Counted from the first letter of the stretch, positions 1-6,722 are shown. The stretch is 42,667 bases of DNA from SZUA-365 sp034002405 (GCA_034002405.1 JAVFAS010000027.1:1-42667); one strand, 5' to 3'. Notes: generated by a model from the sequence alone, not told the origin. A program made the numbers and translations.

Positions 1-187
1 TGTGCGGATCATCGCGCCAGTCACGCGACGGGAAGCACAACGACGAAAAGCGGCAGCCGTGCCACAAACGCGTATCACACGTGTCATGCGTGGTCCTGGT
101 GCCGCCTCTCGTCTCTAATCGTGGAGGGGGGTAATCGTAAATTAATGCGGCGATCGAACATTCTCAACTGCTTGACTTTCACCGTGG
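1..187. other. Left window edge, no assignable gene
   Basis: This GC-rich stretch precedes the IS element. A reading frame enters from the left edge on the + strand and stops at 116-118 (about 38 arginine-rich codons), and another stays open to 211. Neither has a recognisable family, so a partial gene end is possible but not shown. The sequence does not resemble the 3' part of the small gene interrupted on the other side of the IS, so the original insertion context cannot be rebuilt from this window. Confidence 0.3.
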
Positions 188-262
188 TATCTGTCAGGAT
201 AGTTGACCGATGAAAAATTCTGCCTATAATAGGCAAGAGAGGGCACAGATTCGAGGTCAACG

Positions 263-757
263 ATGCGATATCCCGCGGAACGCAAGGAAGCTGTTCTCAA
301 GAAAATGCTTCCTCCCCACAACAAGACTGTCCCTGAGATCGCGATGGAAGAAGGGATTTCGGAACCAACGCTGTACAACTGGCGCAAGGAAGCACGGGCC
401 AAGGGGCGTCTGCTTCCTGACGGGGAGACGACGCCGGAAGGGTGGACCAGTCGAGACAAGTTCTCGGCTGTCGTCGAGACCGCCGCGCTCAATGAAGCGG
501 ACTTGGCGGAGTACTGCCGGCAACGTGGCTTGTATCCCGAACAGATTCGGTCATGGCGTCGCGCCTGCGAACAGGCCAATGATTGGGAGGAGGCCCATGC
601 GCGAGCGACGAAGGAAGAAGTGCGCGAGCTCAAGCGCAGGCAGAAGGAACTCGAACGGGAGAACCGACGCAAGGAGAAAGCGCTGGCGGAAACCGCGGCG
701 CTTCTGGTGTTAAAAAAAAGAATGTCCGAGATCTGGGGGGAGGACGAGGAAGAATGA
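263..757 (+). CDS. IS3-family transposase OrfA (HTH protein)
   Basis: A 164-residue DNA-binding subunit. The N-terminus (residues about 1-45) has the helix-turn-helix typical of IS3 OrfA, with the segment TVPEIAMEEGISEPTLYNWR. A second HTH-like segment follows at about 75-105, and a charged coiled coil (about 110-150, rich in EELKRRQKELERENRR) resembles the leucine-zipper-like region used for multimerisation. The start is preceded by GAGGTC. The stop overlaps the internal ATG of OrfB (ATGA at 754-757). Near the C-terminus an A8 run (712-719) lies in the register A AAA AAA G, the slippery sequence by which IS3 elements make the OrfAB fusion through a -1 shift. The coding sequence appears intact. 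Confidence 0.9.
   Translation: MRYPAERKEAVLKKMLPPHNKTVPEIAMEEGISEPTLYNWRKEARAKGRLLPDGETTPEGWTSRDKFSAVVETAALNEADLAEYCRQRGLYPEQIRSWRRACEQANDWEEAHARATKEEVRELKRRQKELERENRRKEKALAETAALLVLKKRMSEIWGEDEEE
712..719 (+). promoter_or_regulatory. A8 slippery site for -1 programmed frameshift
   Basis: Eight adenines followed by G lie in OrfA frame as TTA AAA AAA AGA. A -1 slip here moves ribosomes into the OrfB frame, which is open from 583 through 1803, giving a fused OrfAB transposase. Frameshifting at A-runs is the established mechanism for IS3-family elements. Its use here is inferred from position and frame. Confidence 0.75.
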
Positions 758-1803
758 CCGCAGCCGACGACCGTACCTACGCGCGCGAACTGATCGAAGA
801 GGCTGTTGCCAACGGGGCGCGGCTCGCACCTGCCTGTCGGGAACTCGGCATAAGCGTACGCACCTGGCAGCGCTGGCGCCGGAACCCGGCGGGTGATGGC
901 AGGCCCACGGTGGTGCGACGTCGGCCTTCGCACGCATTGAGCGAGACAGAACGCACGGAGATTCTCAGGATCTGCCACCTGCCGGAACATGCCTCTCTTT
1001 CTCCGATGCAGATCGTGCCCGCGCTCGCTGATGCCGGTGTGTACATCGCCTCGGAATCGTCGTTCTATCGAGTGCTGCATGCCGCCAACGAGCAACATCA
1101 CCGCGGGCGTACCTCGGCGCCGCGCAAGGTCGGTCCGCCCCGCATGCATACGGCAACAGGTCCGAACCAAGTGTGGACCTGGGATGTGACGTACCTGAAG
1201 GGGCCGGTCCTCGGCCTGTTCTTCTTCCTGTACATGATCATCGACCTGTTCAGCCGCAAGATCGTCGGCTGGGAGGTTTGGGAAAAAGAATCCGGCGACT
1301 ATGCCGCGACGCTGGTCGACCGTGCGGTGCTGTCCGAACGATGTCGAATGATCCTGCGGGTTCTTCACGGTGATAACGGCGCGATCCAGAAATCGTCCAC
1401 CCTGCTTGCGAAAATCGATGCACTCGGCGTTCTGCCATCGTTCAACCGTCCCGGCGTCAGCAACGACAACGCGTACAGCGAATCGCTGTTTCGTACCTGC
1501 AAGTATCGGCCGGATTTTCCCACGCGTGGTTTTGCCTCGATCGAAACGGCGCGACAGTGGGTGCAGGCCTTTGTGTATTGGTACAACCATATCCATCGGC
1601 ACAGTGCACTCCGGTTCGTCACTCCTGCCGCTCGGCATGCGGGTCTCGATGGTGATATTCTCACCGAACGACGTCGCGTCTACGAACAAGCGAGAGATGA
1701 GAATCCGGCGCGCTGGTCCGGAGCCATACGCAATTGGAATCCGGTCGGCGCGGTGCATCTCAACAGGTGCAAGGACGAAGAGCTCATGATCATCATCCCA
1801 TGA
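754..1803 (+). CDS. IS3-family transposase OrfB (DDE integrase domain)
   Basis: A 349-residue catalytic part when started at the ATG overlapping the OrfA stop. The same frame is open upstream to 583, as expected if the functional product is an OrfAB fusion made by -1 frameshifting at 712-719. An N-terminal HTH_21-like region (ELGISVRTWQRWRR) precedes an rve/DDE core with all three acidic residues in their usual contexts: TWDVTYL, LHGDNGA, and E in NAYSESLFRTCKYRP. The YWYNHIHRHSALRFVTP motif near the end is characteristic of IS3 integrases. No interruption is seen, so the element may still be active. Confidence is high for the family and lower for which start is used for a free OrfB. Confidence 0.9.
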   Translation: MTAADDRTYARELIEEAVANGARLAPACRELGISVRTWQRWRRNPAGDGRPTVVRRRPSHALSETERTEILRICHLPEHASLSPMQIVPALADAGVYIASESSFYRVLHAANEQHHRGRTSAPRKVGPPRMHTATGPNQVWTWDVTYLKGPVLGLFFFLYMIIDLFSRKIVGWEVWEKESGDYAATLVDRAVLSERCRMILRVLHGDNGAIQKSSTLLAKIDALGVLPSFNRPGVSNDNAYSESLFRTCKYRPDFPTRGFASIETARQWVQAFVYWYNHIHRHSALRFVTPAARHAGLDGDILTERRRVYEQARDENPARWSGAIRNWNPVGAVHLNRCKDEELMIIIP

Positions 1804-1850
1804 CACCAAATCGACCAAGGACATTCTGGAATACAACGTGTTCAGAGACA

Positions 1851-1974
1851 GCATGGATGGCATCGGGACGCATACTGGCGGCAGGGGCTGTCGACAAGAG
1901 CCACATGACATAACGGGCTTGTATACTCTTGTCGACAGTCCTCGACGACAGTACATTGCTTCCGCCATCCATGC
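1851..1974. repeat. Nested inverted repeats in the IS tail
   Basis: Two perfect inverted repeats are nested. An 11-bp arm GCATGGATGGC (1851-1861) pairs with GCCATCCATGC (1964-1974), and inside it a 13-bp arm CTGTCGACAAGAG (1888-1900) pairs with CTCTTGTCGACAG (1926-1938). They lie between the OrfB stop and the right terminal repeat. A transcript could fold into a long stem here, or the 13-bp arms could be a protein-binding or recombination site. No U-tract follows, so it is not a simple terminator. Confidence 0.7.
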
Positions 1975-2004
1975 GAGTGATTGCGTTACGAAATACGGTT
2001 TTGA

Positions 2005-2181
2005 CTATAAGTGACGACATACGATTTTGCGACAACTACCCTGAAAGTCACCGATCTGCAGGAGCCAGTCTATGGAGGTTTGTACTTCGGATAGGGCCTC
2101 TGGTGAGGTCATATCGTACGTGATCTTGGGATTTCTTCTGAGAACTGAGTCGATGAGTTCTGCTGTAACGGTAAATGACAT
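2005..2181 (-). pseudogene. Small gene truncated at the IS edge (copy 1)
   Basis: From the start at 2181 (preceded by AGGAAAATAT) the product begins MSFTVTAELIDSVLRR and matches the intact protein at 3417-3800 for about 42 residues, through DWLLQ. Homology then stops abruptly at about 2054, where the IS right end begins, and the frame runs 17 more codons into IS sequence to a stop at 2005. The rest of the gene is absent from the left flank of the IS. The function of the family is unknown. The upstream leader is also duplicated (see the repeat at 2054-2347). Confidence 0.75.
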
Positions 2182-2347
2182 ATATTTTCCTATATTTGTG
2201 GTTGTTTGATGCCTTATGCATCGATGTAATGGATTATTGTTGTTTTCGCCGTGCTTTTCCACGGATTGCAGAACTGGGGTAGTAAGCGGCCTGTATTTTT
2301 CATTTCTGGGTAAGCGCGGATTATCAGGCTGGGGAAGTAAGGTAGGA
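2054..2347. repeat. Diverged direct repeat, copy 1 (gene start plus leader)
   Basis: This block is clearly homologous to about 3668-3963, by eye well over 80% identical across about 295 bp. It spans the first 42 codons of the small gene and about 165 bp of its upstream region, ending at GGGGAAGTAAGGTAGG. The conserved leader contains the small hairpin CCGTG(cttttc)CACGG and can be read as codons in frame with the gene, but the first good ribosome site is at the MSFTV start in both copies. The duplication covers gene start and regulatory region together. Confidence 0.8.
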
Positions 2348-2363
2348 AGGTAAACCTTCCTAC
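2342..2363 (-). terminator. Hairpin at the 3' end of the small frameshifted gene
   Basis: A perfect 9-bp stem, GTAGGAAGG and CCTTCCTAC with TAAA loop, overlaps the restored stop codon (2360-2362) of the leftward gene at 2360-2763. There is no long U-run. It is one of three hairpins of similar sequence in this element (also 3391-3422 and 3958-3988), each next to a GGGAAGTAA motif, which supports a shared 3'-end role. Confidence 0.5.
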
Positions 2364-2763
2364 TTCAGAATCCATCTTTTCGCACTCGTCATTGTGTCTT
2401 TCTCCGGCCCGACGAACCCGAGTGCTTCGCGTAACTCGGGTGGGATGCTTCCCTCGAGTGTCTGAAGTGGCGTAATCCCACGCATAACGATTGCATCGAT
2501 GTGCTATCGGAATGCTCAGGACCCAGGCCCTCCGTGATCACATCGCGGTAATCAGAGCAGTATATGGCGCCCTCAACATGGCCTTCATCATCCGTGATGA
2601 AATACGTACCACGAAATGATACCGGCATGACGACATTCGGGCCGACTTCTTCCAATGGCTCCGGAAGGGAGTTGTTATTGATTCTATCGATTAGCGCGGC
2701 GAGATTCGTTTTGACGTTTCGACGCTTCGTATCTTCTTTTGGTTTTGTGAAAAATTTAGGCAT
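2360..2763 (-). pseudogene. Small hypothetical gene with a frameshift
   Basis: The start at 2763 (MPKFFTKPKEDTKRR) is preceded by AGGAAAC. The frame runs normally to about ITEGLGPEHSDS (near 2500) and then becomes serine/histidine-rich and protein-unlike, stopping at 2389. In the neighbouring frame the sequence continues sensibly as HIDAIVMRGITPLQTLEG and on to SAKRWILK, ending at 2360 inside a hairpin. One missing base in AGCACATCG near 2497-2505 would join the two into about 134 residues. This is therefore a recent frameshift, a sequencing error, or less likely a programmed shift. I do not recognise the family. The N-terminus is basic and the middle has VSFRGTYFITDDEG, which could be a small beta-fold. 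Confidence 0.6.
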
Positions 2764-3072
2764 AATTAAGTTTCCTGATATTTATTACCACGTGAAAACC
2801 TTAGAACCGCGAAATTGTTTGCACGTGAGGACCCAGGTGCGGGAAACCCTCACCTTTCTATCCCGATACGATCTGTTTTCTGTTCAAAATAAATGCTGCA
2901 TACGGAGGTCGCGGGTGCATAGGTGCCTATGTATGCGTACGAATGAAGCTGCATCGGCGTGTACCTATGGGCATATAAACGAGGCAGGGTCTGTGCTTTA
3001 CTGATGTTGGCATGCGAAACCTTGCAAAGAATTAATCATTCTTTAAGGTTGCTTGGTGTATATTGTGTAGAA
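2764..3072. promoter_or_regulatory. Divergent intergenic region with palindrome
   Basis: About 310 bp lie between the leftward gene starting at 2763 and the rightward membrane-protein gene. No credible CDS is seen. A perfect 7-bp inverted repeat AAAGAAT(taatc)ATTCTTT at 3026-3044, extendable through flanking CCTT/AAGG, lies about 30 bp before the next start and could be an operator or leader hairpin. TGTATATTG at 3057-3065 is a possible -10. Promoters for both directions are expected here but none is convincing enough to place exactly. Confidence 0.4.
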
Positions 3073-3396
3073 ATGTATCATTGGATGAGGTCTATACAGT
3101 TGCTTGAATGGTTGGCATATTATGGAACAGGAGCCCTGATACACTCCGTAATTGGGATGCTAGCGTTTGTCATGCCATCGACGAAGCATGACAATAAGCG
3201 TCAGCAGTGGGCGGGTTACGCTATCGGGTTGGCCGTTATGTGGCCTATAACAATTGTAACAAATTATTACACGAAGGAACATCTTCGGTCTGTGCTTGCG
3301 ATTCCTTTCTTGGGATGGATAGTCCCACTTGTACCTGGCGTCATTGTTGGAATCATTGTTGTGTTGGGGTATCATCAATGGCGAGATGGGAAGTAA
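3073..3396 (+). CDS. Small membrane protein of the mobile element
   Basis: The product is about 107 residues from ATG 3073 (MYHWMRSIQLLEW); the frame is open back to 2959, and 3085 is an alternative start. Three hydrophobic stretches suggest membrane segments: about 12-33 (WLAYYGTGALIHSVIGMLAFVM), 47-64 (AGYAIGLAVMWPITIVT) and 75-98 (AIPFLGWIVPLVPGVIVGIIVVLG). The stop sits in a 14-bp stem terminator shared with the convergent gene at 3417. I do not recognise the family. Size and topology would fit a holin-like or small accessory membrane protein, but that is only a guess. Codon use is AT-rich like the rest of the element. Confidence 0.55.
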   Translation: MYHWMRSIQLLEWLAYYGTGALIHSVIGMLAFVMPSTKHDNKRQQWAGYAIGLAVMWPITIVTNYYTKEHLRSVLAIPFLGWIVPLVPGVIVGIIVVLGYHQWRDGK

Positions 3397-3422
3397 AGTA
3401 AGGCATTCGCCTTACTTTACTT
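3391..3422. terminator. Bidirectional terminator hairpin
   Basis: A perfect 14-bp stem, AAGTAAAGTAAGGC (3391-3404) and GCCTTACTTTACTT (3409-3422), has an ATTC loop. It contains the stop codons of both convergent genes (TAA 3394-3396 on +, and 3417-3419 on -) and is followed by T-rich sequence on the + strand. Confidence 0.8.
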
Positions 3423-3800
3423 TATTTCCCAGTAAAGGCGCATCCATAAGGACCAGTGTCCTTCTTCATGGACATTTTTGTACTTCTCGTAGTATTCCTC
3501 ATCTAGACCGATTCTCCCATACTTCAGACTGTAGGGGAATCCACAGATGATAGCAGCAATCATCGCTGCTTCCTGACTGATGTAGCCCTTATAGCCACTG
3601 GGTTGACGTTCAATGCGGTGTTTCACGGCGTATGCCGTCGGTGACGACTTGCGTAATGTCTGCGTCTTCGGCATCTGGAGAAACCAGTCTACGGAAGTTT
3701 GAACTTGAGATATGGCCTCTGGGGAGGTCGTATTATATTTAATTGCGGTATTTCGTTTGAGAACTGCTTCAATAAGTTCTGCTGTAACGGTAAATGACAT
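3417..3800 (-). CDS. Hypothetical protein, intact copy 2
   Basis: A 127-residue product starting MSFTVTAELIEAVLKR, preceded by AAAGGAATTTAC. It is paralogous to the truncated gene at 2005-2181. The N-terminal 40 residues are conserved between the copies. The C-terminal part (about 55-127) has the segment GYKGYISQEAAMIAAIICGF followed by an aromatic, acidic tail (GLDEEYYEKYKNVHEEGHW). There is no signal peptide, and the hydrophobic AAMIAAIICGF segment is too short to call a membrane helix. I do not recognise the family. It converges with the membrane-protein gene and shares its terminator. Confidence 0.7.
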   Translation of the reverse strand: MSFTVTAELIEAVLKRNTAIKYNTTSPEAISQVQTSVDWFLQMPKTQTLRKSSPTAYAVKHRIERQPSGYKGYISQEAAMIAAIICGFPYSLKYGRIGLDEEYYEKYKNVHEEGHWSLWMRLYWEIK

Positions 3801-3963
3801 GTAAATTCCTTTATTTTTGGTTGTTTGATGTCTTGTGCATCGATTGAATCGATTATTGTTGTTTTCGCCGTGCTTTTCCACGGATTTCAGATCTGGGTAA
3901 GTAAGCGACCTGTTTTTTTTATTTCTGGGTAAGCGCGGATTGCCAGGCTGGGGAAGTAAGGTA
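3668..3963. repeat. Diverged direct repeat, copy 2
   Basis: Counterpart of 2054-2347: the start of the small gene plus its roughly 165-bp upstream leader, ending at GGGGAAGTAAGGTAGGG. The two copies lie in the same orientation about 1.6 kb apart, with a different module between each copy and the next. This suggests duplication of a gene-plus-promoter cassette inside the element. Confidence 0.8.
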
Positions 3964-3988
3964 GGGTAGGCACTGCTTTCCCTACCTT
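3958..3988 (-). terminator. Hairpin downstream of the primase unit
   Basis: AAGGTAGGG (3958-3966) pairs with CCCTACCTT (3980-3988) across a 13-nt loop. It sits just after the second copy of the GGGAAGTAAGGTAGG motif and is similar to the hairpin at 2342-2363. It probably ends leftward transcription from the replication module before the upstream leader of the gene at 3417-3800. Confidence 0.5.
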
Positions 3989-4020
3989 CTCGACTTCAAA
4001 CCACGCCCCAGAAGGCCATC

Positions 4021-4277
4021 TGGCGCCAGGTACCTGGCCTATAAATGGTCCTAATAATGCTCATTATGGACCATTTAAGGCAAAAAGGCCAGGGAGGCCA
4101 GCTAGCCAGGTGATTTTTAAGTTGCCTTAGCACATATATATTGTAAATATTCTGTTCAAAAGTAGTAAAGTACCTGGCATTGCTGGCATTTTCGTGTAAA
4201 TCTGTCCAGAATCGCAAAAAATCCATGCCAGGGACCCCATTGTAGCTGGCATTCTACCTGGCATTGCTGGCATGTTA
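4021..4277. other. Iteron-rich tract, candidate replication origin
   Basis: This 250-bp non-coding tract directly follows the primase stop codon. A 19-bp direct repeat TACCTGGCATTGCTGGCAT occurs at 4171-4189 and 4255-4273, with further partial copies of CTGGCAT or its complement (about 4225, 4245, 4085-4110). GCCAGGTACCTGGC at 4025-4038 is a perfect 14-bp palindrome. Next to it is a long inverted repeat, 4042-4077: TAAATGGTCC pairs with GGACCATTTA, and inside ATAATG pairs with CATTAT, with a 2-nt bulge. An AT-rich segment with a TATATATTG run (about 4130-4150) lies between. Iterons, an AT-rich stretch and a hairpin beside a replication gene are the usual parts of an initiator-dependent origin. 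That function is inferred. A 76-codon frame on the minus strand (3996-4226) crosses the tract but looks random. Confidence 0.6.
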
Positions 4278-6317
4278 GTCACCGAAAGGGTCATAATTTA
4301 ACTTTGCATCCAAGACTTCCTGCTTGAATGTATCGGTCATGGTGTAACTCATAGCTCGTCGACAATCAACGGTTATCCGCCGTGTCTCTGCGTAGGTCAG
4401 ATATCCGCGTTCACGAAGTTCTTGGATGATAGAAGTCGCCCTTGATCTACTGCGGTCTACTTGATTCTCTATGAACTCATGTGGCAGATATCCTTTCATG
4501 ATGTGTCCGTAGAAATCGTCCTTATTCTCATCCAACACCGCATCGACAGTAGCATTGATGATTCGATCGGTTTTCGATTCGAGTTCAGTCGTGTTATTGG
4601 CGAAGAGGGCTTTCTCTTCTTCTGTGATTGGAACCAGCATTGAGTAGCGTTTGCCCATAGTGTCATTTTTGACACTTTCATAGATCTCCCGCAGCTCACT
4701 CCGAACGTAATGTCCAATCCGTTCTCTCAACTTCTCGGCAAGATCAGGATCGATCTGTACGTTCAGTTTGCTGAATTTGTGGACAAAGAACTGGTTATTG
4801 CTCTCGTCCTTAGGCTCTTCGCCTCTCCGGACGAAAATCGGAGTTAGGTTATTGCTCATGAGAATGAGATTCAGATTTGAACGCCGTTTATGCTGAGGAA
4901 TATGCTTGATGTTTACGTCGACATAGCCGGAACCGGAAAGCTTTTTCAGCAATTCATACTCAAGCTTTCCATCTCTCGTCATTTCATCGATGTATATCAG
5001 CTTCATTAAGGCGTACTGATTGAACTGTGACTTCAGATCATCAGGGGGCAAGGAAAGAGAAGGAAAGATCTCTCCAACCATCTCGGCAAATTGTGTTTTA
5101 CCCGTACCGCGCTCACCTATGAGAATCAGAGTCGGTAGCTGCTTAAAATTCGTGTAAGCGTACAATGCCATCCACTGCTTGATGACTGACTTGCGATCCC
5201 CGAACCACTGGTCAAGGCAGGATTCAAGGAGTGCATTGTCCTGAACGTCTGGACGCCGTGCAGCGATTTTTACCTTGATTTCCCCGCGCTTCCATAAAAT
5301 ATCGAAATCCGATTCCTCGTAATCAGCACTGGCGCTGACATCAACGTTTGTAACGGAATGGAAATGCCGCTCACGCACGAGATAGTCGTACAGAACTTCT
5401 TGCTTTTCCTTTCCTTTCGTCCGTGTCCGGATGAAGAATTTCTCTTTACCGACATCTTGAAAGGAGAAATGATCTCCAAGAATACCGGCCTCGTAGACTT
5501 TTGGTCCGAGGGAGAAGAAATTCCCACATTTCTTTTCGAGAATAACATCAGTTGTTTGCTCAAACCAGGTCTTTCCGCAAGTACTGCAGCGGATATAGTG
5601 CTTGAACTCGGTTGGATGATACGAGACAAAGGCAGAAGCATTCGTGTCATCATGGTACGGACAGATTATCGGCGTTTTAACATTGATCTCTGACACCATG
5701 ACTTCCTGACCGTCGGCTAATATGACCGTCTTCGTCGCAGGAAAATCGGTATTGAGTGCCTTGAGGTTAATTGTCATTCGCTGTTCCACGGAATATTCGT
5801 CCACTGATAGACGTAACCCTGTCGGATTAGCCTTGTAAAAGGCGTTTGAAGGACTCCCAGTAAAATACCTGGCGCCGTTCATTGCATTCTTGTCATATAC
5901 GGGGAAGTGCTTCTCGCAGAAACCGATAACCGTTGCATCGTATTCATCAGGGGATACGATCTTGCGATCGGTGGGGATGATTATGTGGAGTTTGTGGTGC
6001 CACTCCTTGTGGCCTTTACTCGTAACGAGGAAGTAGATTATCCCGAGATTGTCGAGAACTTCTACGGCGGCATCAATGGTAATGTCTTCATCGATATCGA
6101 CCATGATTCCGGATGCGGATAGGAATTTGTCCTTTAGACGTCTACCGTTCTCCCATTCGATCGTACTGAAGTTATGGTTGGTGAAGGTCCCGCTGAGTTC
6201 GTCAATGGGTATCTCTGTGCTTTCGAAGTATTTATTGTCTGCGTCATCAAGCGTGAATGCTTTTACAGACATTCGCAGTGTTTCAAGCTGTTGTGCGTCC
6301 TTTTGCTGATTTGACAT
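4275..6317 (-). CDS. AEP-type primase/SF3-like helicase replication protein
   Basis: A 680-residue bifunctional replication protein. The N-terminal domain (about 40-175) fits an archaeo-eukaryotic primase (prim-pol) fold: the metal-binding DxD is at 74-76 in IMVDIDED, a basic/His strand KLHIIIPTDRK is at 109-119, and ARYFTGSP at 149-156. A zinc-binding module follows with C219, H222, C244 and C247. The helicase core has Walker A GERGTGKT (401-408), Walker B IYIDE (441-445) and a sensor-like NLILMSNN (483-490), as in the D5/SF3-type AAA+ helicases of viruses and plasmids. The C-terminus (about 610-670) looks like a winged helix (SRSRATSIIQELRERGYLTYAETRR). The start overlaps the upstream gene by 35 bp, and there is no strong ribosome site of its own, suggesting translational coupling. 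The iteron tract follows its stop. Confidence is high for primase-helicase, moderate for subfamily. Confidence 0.88.
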   Translation of the reverse strand: MSNQQKDAQQLETLRMSVKAFTLDDADNKYFESTEIPIDELSGTFTNHNFSTIEWENGRRLKDKFLSASGIMVDIDEDITIDAAVEVLDNLGIIYFLVTSKGHKEWHHKLHIIIPTDRKIVSPDEYDATVIGFCEKHFPVYDKNAMNGARYFTGSPSNAFYKANPTGLRLSVDEYSVEQRMTINLKALNTDFPATKTVILADGQEVMVSEINVKTPIICPYHDDTNASAFVSYHPTEFKHYIRCSTCGKTWFEQTTDVILEKKCGNFFSLGPKVYEAGILGDHFSFQDVGKEKFFIRTRTKGKEKQEVLYDYLVRERHFHSVTNVDVSASADYEESDFDILWKRGEIKVKIAARRPDVQDNALLESCLDQWFGDRKSVIKQWMALYAYTNFKQLPTLILIGERGTGKTQFAEMVGEIFPSLSLPPDDLKSQFNQYALMKLIYIDEMTRDGKLEYELLKKLSGSGYVDVNIKHIPQHKRRSNLNLILMSNNLTPIFVRRGEEPKDESNNQFFVHKFSKLNVQIDPDLAEKLRERIGHYVRSELREIYESVKNDTMGKRYSMLVPITEEEKALFANNTTELESKTDRIINATVDAVLDENKDDFYGHIMKGYLPHEFIENQVDRSRSRATSIIQELRERGYLTYAETRRITVDCRRAMSYTMTDTFKQEVLDAKLNYDPFGD

Positions 6318-6573
6318 TTGTTGAGTTGCTTAAAGGTGTATTGAGACCCTTCGGCTCACTGTACATGAGTGATTTGAGGCGTCTTATCGCGTTCGCGAAT
6401 TCCATGAATGTGGTATCGGTTAAATACTGCTCGATGAGTTTATCTGTCTGCTCACCGGCTTCAAAATAGAACGTGGAATAACCGAAGCGACGTGCGTGTT
6501 CCTTCAGCTCAATACCATGAGCTAGAAGGAATCCTGCAGCGTACAGGTCTTCCACTGGAATAGTATTATTCAT
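6283..6573 (-). CDS. DUF5659-like small protein
   Basis: A 96-residue protein preceded by GGAG nine bases before the ATG. The pattern LYAAGFLLAHGIELKEHARR ... STFYFEAGEQTDKLIEQYL (about 10-52) resembles DUF5659, small proteins common in phages and mobile elements and without an assigned activity. The last 12 codons overlap the primase start, so the two are one leftward operon driven by the promoter at 6655-6683. The tail (about 75-96, SEPKGLNTPLSNSTNVKSAKG) looks unstructured. A role with the primase is suggested by position only. The family call is from memory of the pattern. Confidence 0.65.
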   Translation of the reverse strand: MNNTIPVEDLYAAGFLLAHGIELKEHARRFGYSTFYFEAGEQTDKLIEQYLTDTTFMEFANAIRRLKSLMYSEPKGLNTPLSNSTNVKSAKGRTTA

Positions 6574-6603
6574 TAAATTGTACTCCGGGATTGGAGTGTA
6601 GGG

Positions 6604-6625
6604 AAGTCAGTACTATGTCTGACTT
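6604..6625. promoter_or_regulatory. Inverted repeat in the replication-operon leader
   Basis: AAGTCAG and CTGACTT, 7-bp perfect arms with an 8-nt spacer. It lies about 25 bp downstream of the predicted transcription start and about 30 bp before the ATG at 6573, suitable for an operator or a leader hairpin. Confidence 0.4.
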
Positions 6626-6654
6626 TAGAGCGTTGCGCTTTGTTATTCAGAATT

Positions 6655-6683
6655 AGTATAAACAATATTTGAATAAATGTCAA
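6655..6683 (-). promoter_or_regulatory. Near-consensus promoter of the replication operon
   Basis: Read on the minus strand: TTGACA (6678-6683), exactly 17 bp, then TATACT (6655-6660). The expected start of transcription is near 6648, giving a leader of about 75 nt before the DUF5659-like gene. This is an almost perfect housekeeping-sigma promoter and the strongest-looking one in the window. Confidence 0.75.
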
Positions 6684-6722
6684 GTATATAAGACAGTAAA
6701 ATCGACTTAGAGGATTACTCGG

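Larger units (their letters stand above)
188..2050 (+). mobile_element. IS3-family insertion sequence
   Basis: The element carries two overlapping ORFs of IS3 type (263-757 and 754-1803). Imperfect terminal inverted repeats are visible: about 188-208 on the left and 2030-2050 on the right pair over 21 bp with several mismatches, the best core being CAGGATAGTTG against CAACTACCCTG. Homology with the duplicated small gene downstream begins at about 2054, which independently fixes the right edge. No clean 3-4 bp target duplication could be found, so the outer ends are uncertain by a few bases, or one end has changed since insertion. About 245 bp of non-coding DNA with long palindromes lies between the transposase stop and the right end, which is more than usual for this family. 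Confidence 0.8.

Noticed and set aside
583..753. Upstream extension of the transposase OrfB as a separate start
   Set aside because: The stretch overlaps OrfA in another frame and is only translated if frameshifting occurs at 712-719; it is not an independent N-terminus.
142..1968. Long minus-strand frame across the IS
   Set aside because: It is antisense to the two transposase genes, has no family signature and is rich in Arg/Ser as expected for a shadow of GC-rich coding DNA.
3996..4226. 76-codon minus-strand gene beyond the primase
   Set aside because: It runs through the iterons and palindromes, has no ribosome site and is composed of repeat-derived Trp/Pro segments.
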